From assembly GCF_023330685.1 (NCBI RefSeq), contig NZ_CP097128.1, forward strand, positions 3,572,120 through 3,636,119: a stretch of DNA of 64,000 bases, written 5' to 3'. The stretch is from Conexibacter sp. DBS9H8 (GTDB lineage Bacteria; Actinomycetota; Thermoleophilia; Solirubrobacterales; Solirubrobacteraceae). The notes below the pieces were generated by a model. The model was given only the letters and a program-made list of their open reading frames with translations. It had not been told where the DNA came from and made no database searches. Every line of letters begins with the position of its first letter. Position 1 is the first letter of the stretch. Of the stretch, positions 1-9,033 are shown piece after piece. The translations under genes and the position numbers were made by a program.

Positions 1-323
1 TCCTCCAGGTCACGCGAGAGCCAGGACCACCCGTCGCCCATCTTCTCCCAGTCGATCCCGCCCAGCGCGGCGGCCGCCTTCGCCTCCCCGACCTTCCACT
101 TCCCGGATTTGACGAACTGGAACACCCCGCAGCGGTAGCCGCGCGCCCAGGCGCGCAGGAGCATCCCGAAGGCCGATGTCGACTTGCCCTTGCCGGTGCC
201 GGTGATGACGATCACGAGCGGCCGGTCCCGGGGTTTGCGCCGCCGGGGCGCCGCCGACCCGGCCGTGTCGGCGCTCAGCTCCCGCCCGGCGAGATCGTCG
301 ACTGGATCAGACAAACCGCTCAT
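1..323 (-). CDS. cobO: Corrinoid adenosyltransferase, partial
   Basis: Adds the adenosyl group from ATP to cob(I)yrinic acid a,c-diamide in the cytoplasm. Only the first ~107 residues are inside the window; the C-terminus lies beyond base 1. After a ~35-residue polar N-terminal tail the protein reads LVIVITGTGKGKSTSAFGM, the CobO/BtuR P-loop (GTGKGKS), followed by RAWARGYRCGVFQFVKSGKW and GIDWEKMGDGWSW, all typical of the family. The ATG overlaps the stop of the upstream chelatase gene by four bases (ATGA), so translation is probably coupled. It is the last visible gene of the riboswitch-controlled cobalamin operon. Family assignment is firm; the full length is unknown. Confidence 0.93.
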   Translation of the reverse strand, partial: MSGLSDPVDDLAGRELSADTAGSAAPRRRKPRDRPLVIVITGTGKGKSTSAFGMLLRAWARGYRCGVFQFVKSGKWKVGEAKAAAALGGIDWEKMGDGWSWLSRDLE

Positions 324-2161
324 GCCGCGAACCCGTAGCGCTGACCGCCCGCGGCACGGGCGATCCGCTCGGCCAGCCCGAGCCGGACGACGCCGTCCTC
401 GGTGTCGATCACCGACACCGAGTCGGCGACCCGACCGAGGCCGGCGGCGGCAGCGGCGATCGTCCCGTCGGGATCGGGAACCCGGCCGTCCGTGATGACA
501 AGGGCGAGGCTCGCCCGCTCCGGTTCGCGCATCGCCTCACGGCGGATGACGTCAGCGGCGGCCTGCAGACCGGCGCCAAGCGGGGTCCGGCCCCCGGTCG
601 GCAGTCCCCGCAGCGCCTCCGCGGCCGCCTCCAACGGCGCCCCGGGCGGGACGAGCAGCTGCGCGGAGGCGTCCCGGAAGGCGATCACCGCGACCCGATC
701 CCGGCGGGCGTACGCGTCGGCGAGCAGGTGCATCAGCGCCCCCTTGACCCGGGCGGCGCGGCGACGGGCACCCATCGACCCGCTCGCGTCGAGCACGAGA
801 CAGAGCAGGCGCAGATCCGGCCCGGAGCGGACATGGCGGCGCAGCCGCCGGTGCAGGAGCGAGGCGACGACGGCGAGGTCATCGTCGCCGCCGTCGGCCG
901 CCCGCGTGTCGACGCTGCCGGCGCTCGGACCGGGCCGGCGCCGCGCGCGGGCGGTGGCGGCGGCCGGGAAGCGCGCAGGGACGGGCGTCGCCCGGCGCTC
1001 CGGCGCCGGGCTCGGCGGTGCCTCAGACGCCGGTCCCTCAGCCCCCGGCGTGAACGACTCGCCCGTCGGGGCCCCCGTGGGCTCGTCACCGGCCGGGGAC
1101 GCGGCGGGCCCGCCCTCACCCTCCGGGGTCGCGTCCGCCCCCGGCGTCGGACCGTCAGGTCGGGGTCCAGATGGGGGGCCCGCGGCCGTCTCGGCCGCGC
1201 CGGGACTCCCGTCGACCTCGGGCGCGCGTCCGTTCTCGGGGTCCGGGTCGGGTTCGTCCCCGGCGCCGGCGAAAGCCCGCTCGAGCTGCTCGGGGTCGCT
1301 GCCGCGCGGGTCGAGCGGGTCACGGCGCAGACGGTGGGCAAGCGCGAGCCGGCCGGCCCGGCGAACGTGGTCGGCACCCACCGTATCGGCTCCATCGAGG
1401 GCGGCGAGGGCCCGGGCGGCCCGGGCGGTGACGAGGTCTCCGCGGACCCCGTCCGCCCCGAGCGCAGCGCACGCGGTCGTGATCGACAGGAGCTCGCGCT
1501 CCCCGAGGACGACGCTGGGGTAGTGGTCGCGGGCGGCAGCAACCCGCTGTCCGAGCGCGCGGTCGGCCTCAGCCCACTCGGCGCAGAAGCGGTTCGGGTC
1601 GGCCTCGAAGCGCAGCCGGCGGCGGACGATCTCCGCCCGCTCGGAGGGGTCGGCGGGGGTGCGCACCTCGACCCCGAGCCCGAAGCGGTCGAGCAGCTGG
1701 GGGCGCAGCTCCCCCTCCTCCACGTTCATCGTGCCGATCAGGGTGAAGCGGGCCTCCTCAGTGACCGAGACCCCGTCGCGTTCGACCCGCACGACCCCGG
1801 ACGCGGCGGCGTCGAGCATCACGTCGACGAGATGGTCGGCGAGCAGGTTGACCTCATCGACGTAGAGCAGGCCCTGGTGGGCGCGGCCCAACAGGCCGCG
1901 CGAAACCGCAAACTCGCCGGCGAGGGCGTGGCCGACGTCGAGGGAGCCGACGAGCCGGTCAAGGGTCGCCCCGAGCGGAACCTCGACGAGCGGGGCGGGG
2001 TGCAGCAGCTCGGCGAGCCCGCGGACCGCCGTCGACTTCGCGTTGCCCCGCTCGCCCCGGATGAGAACACCGCCGACGTCCGGGGCGACCGCGCAGATGA
2101 GCAGTGCCTCCACGAGGTCGGCCTGTCCGACGACGGCGCTGAGGGGAAAGGTCGCGCTCAC
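320..2161 (-). CDS. Magnesium/cobalt-chelatase ChlI-ChlD fusion subunit
   Basis: About 613 residues. The N-terminal half is an AAA+ ATPase with Walker A GERGNAKST, Walker B LLYVDEVN and a sensor region FTLIGTMNVEEGELRPQL. A long Pro/Gly/Glu-rich linker follows, then a C-terminal von Willebrand A domain with the MIDAS motif DASGSMG and TPLGAGL. This is the ChlI plus ChlD architecture; placed next to cobN it most likely powers cobalt rather than magnesium insertion, in the role of CobS/CobT of aerobic cobaltochelatase. I chose the GTG that overlaps the cobN stop (GTGA), not an upstream start, because the AAA+ domain begins directly after it. No bacteriochlorophyll genes are nearby, which supports the cobalamin role (inference). 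Confidence 0.9.
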   Translation of the reverse strand: MSATFPLSAVVGQADLVEALLICAVAPDVGGVLIRGERGNAKSTAVRGLAELLHPAPLVEVPLGATLDRLVGSLDVGHALAGEFAVSRGLLGRAHQGLLYVDEVNLLADHLVDVMLDAAASGVVRVERDGVSVTEEARFTLIGTMNVEEGELRPQLLDRFGLGVEVRTPADPSERAEIVRRRLRFEADPNRFCAEWAEADRALGQRVAAARDHYPSVVLGERELLSITTACAALGADGVRGDLVTARAARALAALDGADTVGADHVRRAGRLALAHRLRRDPLDPRGSDPEQLERAFAGAGDEPDPDPENGRAPEVDGSPGAAETAAGPPSGPRPDGPTPGADATPEGEGGPAASPAGDEPTGAPTGESFTPGAEGPASEAPPSPAPERRATPVPARFPAAATARARRRPGPSAGSVDTRAADGGDDDLAVVASLLHRRLRRHVRSGPDLRLLCLVLDASGSMGARRRAARVKGALMHLLADAYARRDRVAVIAFRDASAQLLVPPGAPLEAAAEALRGLPTGGRTPLGAGLQAAADVIRREAMREPERASLALVITDGRVPDPDGTIAAAAAGLGRVADSVSVIDTEDGVVRLGLAERIARAAGGQRYGFAA

Positions 2162-5100
2162 GCGGTCGCCCCCTCGAGTTCGCCCTCGAGAGCGAGGTAG
2201 CGCTCGCGGATCGCCGCCAGGGTCGCCTCCTCCGGGGCCGCCCACAGGCCGCGCTGCACGCCCTCCAGCAGCTTCTCGGCGATCGCCCGGGCCGCCCACG
2301 GGTTCGAGGCGGACATGAACGCGGCGATCGACTCCTCCAGCAGGTAGCGCTCGGCGACCTGCTCATACATCCAGTCGTCGACGACCCCCGCCATCGCGTC
2401 GTAGCCGAACAGGTAGTCGACGGTCGCCGACAACTCGGCGGCACCCTTGTAGCCGTGGCGGATCATCGAGGCGATCCAGCGCGGGTTCGCGACCCGGGCC
2501 CGGAACACGCGCCGGGTCTCCTCCGCGAGGGTGCGGGTGACGACTGCGTCGGGTCGGGAGCTGTTGCCGAGATAGGCGGCCGGCTCGCGTCCGGTGAGCG
2601 CCCGGACCGTCGCGACCATGCCGCCGTGGTACTGGTAGTAGTCGTCGGAGTCGAGGATGTCGTGCTCGCTCGAGTCGACGTTCTTGACCGCGAGCTCGAT
2701 CCGGGCAAAGGCGTCGCGCATCAGCGGACCGGCCGCCTCCCCGTGGCGGTGGCGGCCGTAGGCATATCCGCCCCAGGCCTCGTAGACCCGGGCGATGTCC
2801 TGATCGTCGCGCCAGTCCTGGGTCTCGAGCAGCTGCAGCAGCCCGGCGCCGTAGGTGCCCGGCTTGGATCCGAAGATCCGGGCCGGCGGGCCGGCGGTCC
2901 GGTCCGGCGCGAGGCCGCCGGTGAGGGCGGCGGCGTCGGCGCGGACGTGGGCGGCGATGAAGTTGTCCTCGTCGGACTCCTCGAGGGCGGCGACGAGCCC
3001 GACGGCGTCGTCGATCAGGGCGATCGCGTGCGGGAAGGCGTCACGGAAGAAGCCGCTGATCCGCACGGTGACGTCGATCCGGGGGCGGCCGAGCTCCTCC
3101 AGTCCGATCACCTCGACCCCGGTCACCCGGCGCGTCGCCCGGTTCCACACCGGCCGGACGCCGAGAAGGGCGAGGATCTCGGCGACGTCATCCCCGCCGG
3201 TGCGCATCGCCGCGGTGCCCCAGGCGACGAGTCCGACCATCTTCGGCAGCGTCCCGGTCCGCTCGCGGTGGGTCACCAGCAGCGCCTCCGCGAGGCGCTG
3301 ACCGACCTCCCAGGCGAGCTCGGACGGCATCGCCCGCGGGTCGATCGAGTAGAAGTTGCGTCCGGTCGGGAGCACGTCGTGGCGACCCCGGGTCGGGGCG
3401 CCCGACGGTCCCGCCTCGACGAAGCGCCCGTTGAGCGCGGCGACGATCGCCGTCAGCTCCCGGGTGCTCTCACCGATCCGCTGCGCCAGTCCGGCGGCGC
3501 GCGGGTCGCCCATCGGGTCCTCTCCACGGGGGGTGTCGAGCATCGCGGAGAGCAGGCCGTGCAGCTGCTCGCCCTCCGGTGGGCGGCCGAGGATGTGCAG
3601 ACCGTCCTTGATCTGGATGTCCTTGACCTCGCACAGGTAGCCGTCGATGTGCTCGACGAGGGCGCCGAGGTCCTCGGGCCGTTCGTGCACGTCGAGGTCG
3701 GCCTGCAGGTTCGCCGCCTCGATCGCCGTCCAGATCCGCGCGGCGAGAGCGGGGAGCTTGGCCGGGTCGAGCACCTCGAGGCGGGCGTACTCGTCCAGCA
3801 GCGCCTCCAGTTCGGCAAGCTCGTCGTAGGTCTCGACCCGCATCATCGGCGGGACGAGGTGGTCGACGATCAGCGCGTGGGCGCGGCGCTTGGCCTGCAC
3901 CCCCTCCCCCGGGTCGTTGACGACGAACGGGTAGATCAGCGGAATGTCGCCGAGGGCGGCGTCCGGGGCACAGGCGGCCGACAGGGCGAGCATCTTGCCC
4001 GGCAGCCACTCGAGCGTTCCGTGCTTGCCGAGGTGGACGATCGCGTCGGCCCCCCAGACGGCGTCGATGAACCGGTAGCAGGCGAGGTAGTGGTGGGTGG
4101 GCGGGAGCTCGGGGTCGTGGTAGATGGCGACGGGATCCTCCCCGTAGCCGCGCGGTGGCTGGATCGCGACGAGCACGTTGCCGAGCTCGAGCCCGGCGAC
4201 GATGAAGTGATCGTCGGCGACGAACTGATCGCCCGGGGGCGGCCCCCAGCGGGACTCGACGGCGGCCCGCAGCGACTCGGGCAGGGTGGCGTAGAAGTCG
4301 AGGTAGTCGCCAACGGGAAGGCGCAGCGGGGAGGCGGCCAGCTGGGCGTCGGAGAGGAACTCGGGATCATGCCCACCGGCGGCGATGAGCGCGTGCATCA
4401 GCTGATCGCCGTGGCTGAAGTCGCAGTCGACGACCATGCCGTCGGCGGCGAGCGCGTCAAACAGCGCGAGCGCGGAGGCCGGGGTGTCGAGCCCGACGGC
4501 CATCCCGATCCGGGCGTGTTTGGTCGGGAAGGCGGTCAACAGCACGGCGACGCGCCGCTGGGCGGCGGGAAGCCGGGTGAGGCGGGCGTGGCGGACGACG
4601 AGGCCGGCGACCCGGGCACAGCGCTCGGGATCGCCGACGTAACGGGGGACGGGCACCCCGACGGGCGAGTCCTCCTCCCGCTCCTTGAAGGAGACGACCC
4701 CGGCGAGGAGACGGCCGTCGAACTCGGGGATCGCCACCTGGGTGGCGGCGTCCAGCGGGCTCAGGCCGGTGTCGGAGGCCTCCCAGGCCGCCCGTGACTG
4801 GGTGGCACAGACGGCCTGGAAGACGGGGACGTCGAGGGCGGCAAGGGCGGCGGCGTTCCAGTCCTCGGCGTCGGCGGCGCCGGAGCCGCCGGTCGCGAGC
4901 ATCGTCACGATGAGCGCATCGACCCGCCCGGCGAGTCGCTCCAGGGCGGGGACGTGCCCGTCGCCATCGGGGCGCAGCGAGTAGCTCCACACCGCCAGCA
5001 CGCCCGCGCCGGCCTGGGCGAGCGCGTCGGTGAGCGTGTCGACCCAGTCGGTGTTCTGGGTGAGGTAGTGGGAGCGGTAGAAGCAGATACCGACGGTCGG

Positions 5101-5571
5101 GCCGCCCGCCGGCGCGGGGATCTCCCGGTAGAGACCGAGGGCGGGGATCTCCCGCGGCGGGGCGAACCCGAACCCCTCCAGGAGGAACGTGTCGGCGAGG
5201 AAGCGCAGCAGCTGCTCGACGTTGTCGACGTCCCCGTGGCGGAGGTACTCGCCGGCCTGGGCGACCGCGCCGGCGGGGGCGGTGGAGAGCGCGGTCATCT
5301 CCGCGTCCGGCTCGGCCTCCCCACCGAGGGCGAGCAGGGTGATCGACGCCGCCTGACAGCGGCGGGCGAGCTCGTCGATCTGCTCGGGCCAGCCGCGACG
5401 CCCGCCGAGGACGCGGACGAGGACGACGCGAGCGCCGGTGAGGAGGTCGTCGAAGTCGACGCCGGCCGCCGGGCTCGCGCAGCGCACCTCCGGGAAGCCG
5501 GCGGGAAGCCGGCGGACCGCCGCGGCGGTCGCGAGGATCTCGGTGTCAGCGGTCGTGATGAAGCGCAGCAA
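2158..5571 (-). CDS. cobN: Cobaltochelatase large subunit CobN
   Basis: Inserts Co2+ into hydrogenobyrinic acid a,c-diamide with an AAA+/VWA partner. 1137 residues, close to the usual 1150-1300. Diagnostic stretches include TVGICFYRSHYL, PDAALGDIPLIYPFVVNDPGEG, VHLGKHGTLEWLPGK and YQYHGGMVATV. I chose a TTG start because a GGAGG lies six bases upstream and the family begins shortly after; an ATG far upstream would make a spurious Arg/Ser-rich extension overlapping cobQ. The start still lies 26 bases inside the cobQ 3' end. The stop overlaps the chelatase GTG. Confidence is high for the gene, moderate for the TTG. Confidence 0.95.
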   Translation of the reverse strand: MLRFITTADTEILATAAAVRRLPAGFPEVRCASPAAGVDFDDLLTGARVVLVRVLGGRRGWPEQIDELARRCQAASITLLALGGEAEPDAEMTALSTAPAGAVAQAGEYLRHGDVDNVEQLLRFLADTFLLEGFGFAPPREIPALGLYREIPAPAGGPTVGICFYRSHYLTQNTDWVDTLTDALAQAGAGVLAVWSYSLRPDGDGHVPALERLAGRVDALIVTMLATGGSGAADAEDWNAAALAALDVPVFQAVCATQSRAAWEASDTGLSPLDAATQVAIPEFDGRLLAGVVSFKEREEDSPVGVPVPRYVGDPERCARVAGLVVRHARLTRLPAAQRRVAVLLTAFPTKHARIGMAVGLDTPASALALFDALAADGMVVDCDFSHGDQLMHALIAAGGHDPEFLSDAQLAASPLRLPVGDYLDFYATLPESLRAAVESRWGPPPGDQFVADDHFIVAGLELGNVLVAIQPPRGYGEDPVAIYHDPELPPTHHYLACYRFIDAVWGADAIVHLGKHGTLEWLPGKMLALSAACAPDAALGDIPLIYPFVVNDPGEGVQAKRRAHALIVDHLVPPMMRVETYDELAELEALLDEYARLEVLDPAKLPALAARIWTAIEAANLQADLDVHERPEDLGALVEHIDGYLCEVKDIQIKDGLHILGRPPEGEQLHGLLSAMLDTPRGEDPMGDPRAAGLAQRIGESTRELTAIVAALNGRFVEAGPSGAPTRGRHDVLPTGRNFYSIDPRAMPSELAWEVGQRLAEALLVTHRERTGTLPKMVGLVAWGTAAMRTGGDDVAEILALLGVRPVWNRATRRVTGVEVIGLEELGRPRIDVTVRISGFFRDAFPHAIALIDDAVGLVAALEESDEDNFIAAHVRADAAALTGGLAPDRTAGPPARIFGSKPGTYGAGLLQLLETQDWRDDQDIARVYEAWGGYAYGRHRHGEAAGPLMRDAFARIELAVKNVDSSEHDILDSDDYYQYHGGMVATVRALTGREPAAYLGNSSRPDAVVTRTLAEETRRVFRARVANPRWIASMIRHGYKGAAELSATVDYLFGYDAMAGVVDDWMYEQVAERYLLEESIAAFMSASNPWAARAIAEKLLEGVQRGLWAAPEEATLAAIRERYLALEGELEGATA

Positions 5572-7057
5572 CGCGCACCTCCGGGTGGCGGGTGGGACCG
5601 TGTTGGATGAGGGCCGCCAACGCGGTGAGGTCGAGGTGGGCGCCGACATGGTCGGCGAGGGCGTCGAGACGCTGTGCCCGGACGGTACTGAAGGGTTCAG
5701 ACCCGGGAACGAAGCGCCGCCCGACCCGGTCGGCCACCCATCCCAGCAGGGCCGCCCGGAAGGCGTCGCCCTCGAGCGCGCCGTGCCAGGAGGTGCCAAG
5801 GACCGCACCGGCGACACAGCCCTCGTCCGGGGTGATGAACGGCTCCCCGCCGTGCCGGTCCAGGCGGCCGTGGCGGATCTCATAGCCGCTCACCGGCGCA
5901 TCGAGGGACGGGCAGTGACCGGTCCGGTTCTCCAGCAGCTTGTCAGGGACAAAGAGCGTGCGGACCGGGAGCAGGCCGAGGCCGGGGACGGCGCCCGCAC
6001 GCGACTCGACGGGATCGTCGATCAGCTCGCCGAGCATCTGGTAGCCGCCGCAGATACCGAGGATCGGACGGTCGGCGGCGGCGCGGGCGGACAGCGCGGC
6101 GTCGAGGCCGCCGGCCCGCAGCCGGCCGAGGTCGGCGACCGTCGCCTTCGTGCCCGGGAGGATGACGAGGTCGGCCCGCTCGACGTCGGCGGGCGATGAG
6201 GAGAAGCGGACGCGGACCCCCGGCTCGGTGGCGAGGGCGTCGACGTCGGTGAAGTTGGAGATCCGCGCCAGCGCGAGGACGACGACGTCAAGGGTCTCTC
6301 CGCCGGGCCGGGGCGGCGCTTCGGGCCGGGTCTGGTGCAGGGCGAGGGAATCCTCGGCGTCGATCGCCGGGCCCTCCAGGAACGGGAGGACCCCCAGCGT
6401 CGGCCGGCCCGTCCGGACCCGAAGGGTCTCCAGCCCGGGAGCGAGCAGCCCGGCATCGCCGCGGAACTTGTTGATGATGAACCCGCTGACGTGGGCCTGG
6501 TCGGCGGGGTCGAGCAGCGCGAGGGTCCCGAACAGGGCGGCGAGCGAGCCGCCGCGGTCGATGTCGGCGACCACGACCGTGGCGAGGTTCGCCGTCCGCG
6601 CCAGCCACATGTTCGTGATGTCGCTCGCCCGCAGGTTGATCTCCGCCGGGCTGCCCGCCCCCTCGCAGATGACGACGTCGTAGCGGCGGCGCAGATCGGC
6701 GAGCGCGTCCGCGACGATCGGTCGCAGCTCACCGGTGAGGTCTCGGTAGCTGCGGGCGTCGACCTCGGCGTAGGGGGTGCCCATCACGATCACCTGGCTG
6801 TGGCGGTCCCCGGTCGGTTTGATCAGAACCGGGTTCATCGCCGCCTCGAGCTCGGCCCCGGCGGCGGCGGCCTGGACGGCCTGGGCCCGGCCGACCTCCG
6901 CACCACTCCGGGTGACGACCGAGTTGAGCGCCATGTTCTGCCCCTTGAACGGGGCGACGGAGACGCCCTCCCGGGCGAGCCAGCGGCACAGCCCGGTGAC
7001 GAGGAAGGACTTGCCCGCGTCCGAGGTCGCTCCCGCGACGAGCAGGGCGCCCTTCAT
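5546..7057 (-). CDS. cobQ: Adenosylcobyric acid synthase
   Basis: Glutamine- and ATP-dependent amidation of the b, d, e and g side chains of adenosylcobyrinic acid a,c-diamide to cobyric acid. 503 residues, normal length. The N-terminal dethiobiotin-synthetase-like domain carries the P-loop GATSDAGKS and the KGQNMALNS motif of CobQ. The C-terminal class I glutamine amidotransferase-like domain has the nucleophile region ILGICGGYQMLG (Cys in GICGGYQ) and the histidine region GTSWHGALE. The ATG overlaps the cobD stop by four bases. KGQNMALNS and the position after CbiB favour CobQ over CobB/CbiA. Confidence 0.96.
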   Translation of the reverse strand: MKGALLVAGATSDAGKSFLVTGLCRWLAREGVSVAPFKGQNMALNSVVTRSGAEVGRAQAVQAAAAGAELEAAMNPVLIKPTGDRHSQVIVMGTPYAEVDARSYRDLTGELRPIVADALADLRRRYDVVICEGAGSPAEINLRASDITNMWLARTANLATVVVADIDRGGSLAALFGTLALLDPADQAHVSGFIINKFRGDAGLLAPGLETLRVRTGRPTLGVLPFLEGPAIDAEDSLALHQTRPEAPPRPGGETLDVVVLALARISNFTDVDALATEPGVRVRFSSSPADVERADLVILPGTKATVADLGRLRAGGLDAALSARAAADRPILGICGGYQMLGELIDDPVESRAGAVPGLGLLPVRTLFVPDKLLENRTGHCPSLDAPVSGYEIRHGRLDRHGGEPFITPDEGCVAGAVLGTSWHGALEGDAFRAALLGWVADRVGRRFVPGSEPFSTVRAQRLDALADHVGAHLDLTALAALIQHGPTRHPEVRVAALHHDR

Positions 7058-8040
7058 CGCCGCCTCCTGCGCACGGTGATGCCGCTGGTGGGCACGGTGG
7101 CGATGAGGGCACTGAACAGGGTCGCGACACCGGCGCAGACCACGGTGGCGGCGGCGCCGACCCGGGCCGACAGCCGGAGTGCCCGGGTGACGTCGGCCGC
7201 CTCCGGTGCCCGCCCGTCCCCGAGTCGCGGTCGCGCCTCGAGCACTCCGGCGTAGGACAGCGGACCCCCGAGGGTGACCCCGAGCGCCCCGGCGAAGGCG
7301 GCCTCGACGACCCCCGCGTTGGGGGAGGGGTGCGCGGCGGCGTCCCGTCGGACCGCCGCGCGGCAGCTCGCCCGCCCCCCGGGGAGCGCGGGGACTCCGG
7401 GGAGGGCGGGGAAGGCGGAGAACCGGCAGACGAGCGCTGCGGTCACCCGGGCAGGCACCCAGTTGAGCAGGTCGTCGAGCCGGGCGGGCGCCCACCCGAA
7501 CTGCTCGTAGCGGTCGCTGTGGTGGCCCCACATCGCGTCGAGGGTGTTGGCGGCCCGGTAGGCGCCGGCCCCGGCCGGTCCGGTGAGGGCGGCCCAGACG
7601 AGCGCACCGACGACCGCGTCGGAGGTGTTCTCGGCCAGCGACTCGATCACCGCCGCCCGGATCGCCGTCGCGTCAAGGTCGCCGGTGTCACGGCCACAGA
7701 GAGAGCGCAGCCGCGTCCGGGCGCCGGGCAGGTCCCCGGCGGCGAGGCGGGCCTCCACGGCCGCCGCCTCACGGCACAGCGTCCGCCCGCCGAGGGTGGC
7801 CCACAACACGACGGCCGCACCGCCTGCCCCGGGCAGGAGGTCGGCCACGAGCGCGCCGACGCCTGCCGCGGCGCCGATCAGCGTCCCGGTGAGCAGCGCG
7901 CCGCGGGCGCGGGTCGGGGCGTAGAACGCCCGTTCCAGGTGCCCGGCGACGGTGCCGAAACCGGCCACGGGGTGCCCGCGGCGGGGGTCTCCGAAGATGA
8001 TGTCGGCGGTGTATCCCGCCACGAGCGCAGTTGCGCCCAC
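7054..8040 (-). CDS. cobD: Adenosylcobinamide-phosphate synthase (CobD/CbiB)
   Basis: Integral membrane enzyme that attaches (R)-1-amino-2-propanol phosphate to adenosylcobyric acid. 328 residues. Family hallmarks are the N-terminal DIIFGDPRRGHPVAGFG, the SLAENTSDAVVGALVWAAL segment and NTLDAMWGHHSDRYEQFGW followed by DDLLNWVPARVTA. Several hydrophobic helices are evident. The start is GTG, preceded by GAGGAGG about nine bases upstream. It is the first gene of the minus-strand operon, directly below the cobalamin riboswitch, so the whole set cobD-cobQ-cobN-chlID-cobO should be repressed by B12. Confidence 0.96.
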   Translation of the reverse strand: MGATALVAGYTADIIFGDPRRGHPVAGFGTVAGHLERAFYAPTRARGALLTGTLIGAAAGVGALVADLLPGAGGAAVVLWATLGGRTLCREAAAVEARLAAGDLPGARTRLRSLCGRDTGDLDATAIRAAVIESLAENTSDAVVGALVWAALTGPAGAGAYRAANTLDAMWGHHSDRYEQFGWAPARLDDLLNWVPARVTAALVCRFSAFPALPGVPALPGGRASCRAAVRRDAAAHPSPNAGVVEAAFAGALGVTLGGPLSYAGVLEARPRLGDGRAPEAADVTRALRLSARVGAAATVVCAGVATLFSALIATVPTSGITVRRRRR

Positions 8041-8084
8041 TGTCAGTCGCCTCCTCGGGATCGTGCGTCCCGCCGGTCGGTCAT

Positions 8085-8205
8085 GGTCGTGGCGACCGAG
8101 TTCCTGACTGTCCGGAAAGCTCGCCTCCGGTCACAGTGGCGCGACCGTCCCGGATTCCCACCGGGTTCCTCACGCCGCCACGCTGGCCTGTGATCGTAAC
8201 CGACT
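8085..8205 (-). promoter_or_regulatory. Cobalamin (AdoCbl) riboswitch upstream of cobD
   Basis: Read on the minus strand, this stretch shows GAGGAACCCGGTGGGAATCC, then GGTCGCGCCACTGTGA (the B12-box core with GCCACTG), then a stem-rich part and CAGTCAGGAACTCGG, matching the closing element of the cobalamin aptamer. The order and spacing are those of the classical aptamer. It lies 45-165 bases upstream of the cobD GTG. The 3' end GTCGCC (8091-8096) is complementary to GGCGAC (8046-8051) directly after the GAGGAGG ribosome site, so control by ribosome-site occlusion is possible (inference). Exact boundaries are approximate. Confidence 0.9.
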
Positions 8206-8271
8206 TGGTGGCCCACGCCGCCATGCCCGAGACGGGCCTCTCTCCGCGGGTCATGGCACAGTGTCGCCGGA

Positions 8272-9033
8272 GTGCCCCTCGCGCGACCGATCAGCCGCCC
8301 ACGCCAGGAGCTGCGCGCCCTCGGGGCGGCGGTCAGCTTCCTCACCCGCATCCCGGTTCCCGGCGTCTTCGACGCCGCCGATCTGCGGCGGGCAAGCGTC
8401 TACTTTCCCCTCGTCGGCGCGGGGATCGGGTCGCTGTGTGGCCGGCTCGCCCGTGCCTGGGGGCCGCCGGTCGCGCTCACCGTCGAGGCGCTGCTCACCG
8501 GCGCGCTGCACCTGGACGCGCTCGCTGACAGCGCTGACGGGCTCGGGGGACGCGACCGGGCCCACGCGCTGGAGATCATGCGTGACTCCCGGCTGGGCAG
8601 CTTCGGCGCGGTCGCGCTCATCCTCGATCTGACGCTGCGAGGCGCGGCGCTGCAGCGCTGCGCCGACCCGGTGCGAGCAGCCCGCAGTGCCGGTGCCCTC
8701 GCCCGTGCGGTTCCCGTGGTGCTCGCCGTCACCCTCCCGTACGTGCGGGCGGAGGGCACCGGTGCGGCGCTGGAGACGACGACCCCGGCTCGGGCCGTGC
8801 TTGGCGCGGGGCTTGCGGCCGGCCTGAGCGGCGATCCGGCGGCGATCGGCGCCGCCGCGCTGTTCACCGCCGCCTCCGCGGGCTTCTGGAGAGACCGGAT
8901 CGGTGGGGTCACGGGGGACGTGCTCGGCGCGAGCATCGAGCTTGGCAGCACGCTCCTGCTCGTCCTCGCCTCCACACGGACGGGACCGGCGGTGATCCGC
9001 TCCTGGAGCGGCGGGCCGGAGGAATCGCGGTGA
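8272..9033 (+). CDS. cobS: Adenosylcobinamide-GDP ribazoletransferase (cobalamin synthase)
   Basis: Membrane enzyme that joins adenosylcobinamide-GDP with alpha-ribazole(-phosphate) to give adenosylcobalamin(-phosphate). 253 residues, usual length. Recognised by VSFLTRIPVPG near the N-terminus, the metal-binding LHLDALADSADGLGG, ALEIMRDSRLGSFG, and hydrophobic helices; C-terminal GGVTGDVLGASIEL is also conserved. The GTG start has only a weak upstream GGAG. The TGA overlaps the GTG of bluB-cobT. It is divergent from the cobD operon and has no riboswitch that I can see on its own strand. Confidence 0.95.
   Translation: MPLARPISRPRQELRALGAAVSFLTRIPVPGVFDAADLRRASVYFPLVGAGIGSLCGRLARAWGPPVALTVEALLTGALHLDALADSADGLGGRDRAHALEIMRDSRLGSFGAVALILDLTLRGAALQRCADPVRAARSAGALARAVPVVLAVTLPYVRAEGTGAALETTTPARAVLGAGLAAGLSGDPAAIGAAALFTAASAGFWRDRIGGVTGDVLGASIELGSTLLLVLASTRTGPAVIRSWSGGPEESR

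Noticed and set aside
728..2200. A 490-codon plus-strand frame
   Set aside because: Shadow of the ChlI-ChlD gene on the other strand.
2455..4797. A 780-codon open frame on the plus strand
   Set aside because: It is the antisense shadow of cobN, with no domain and a Gly/Arg/Val-rich composition typical of high-GC antisense frames.
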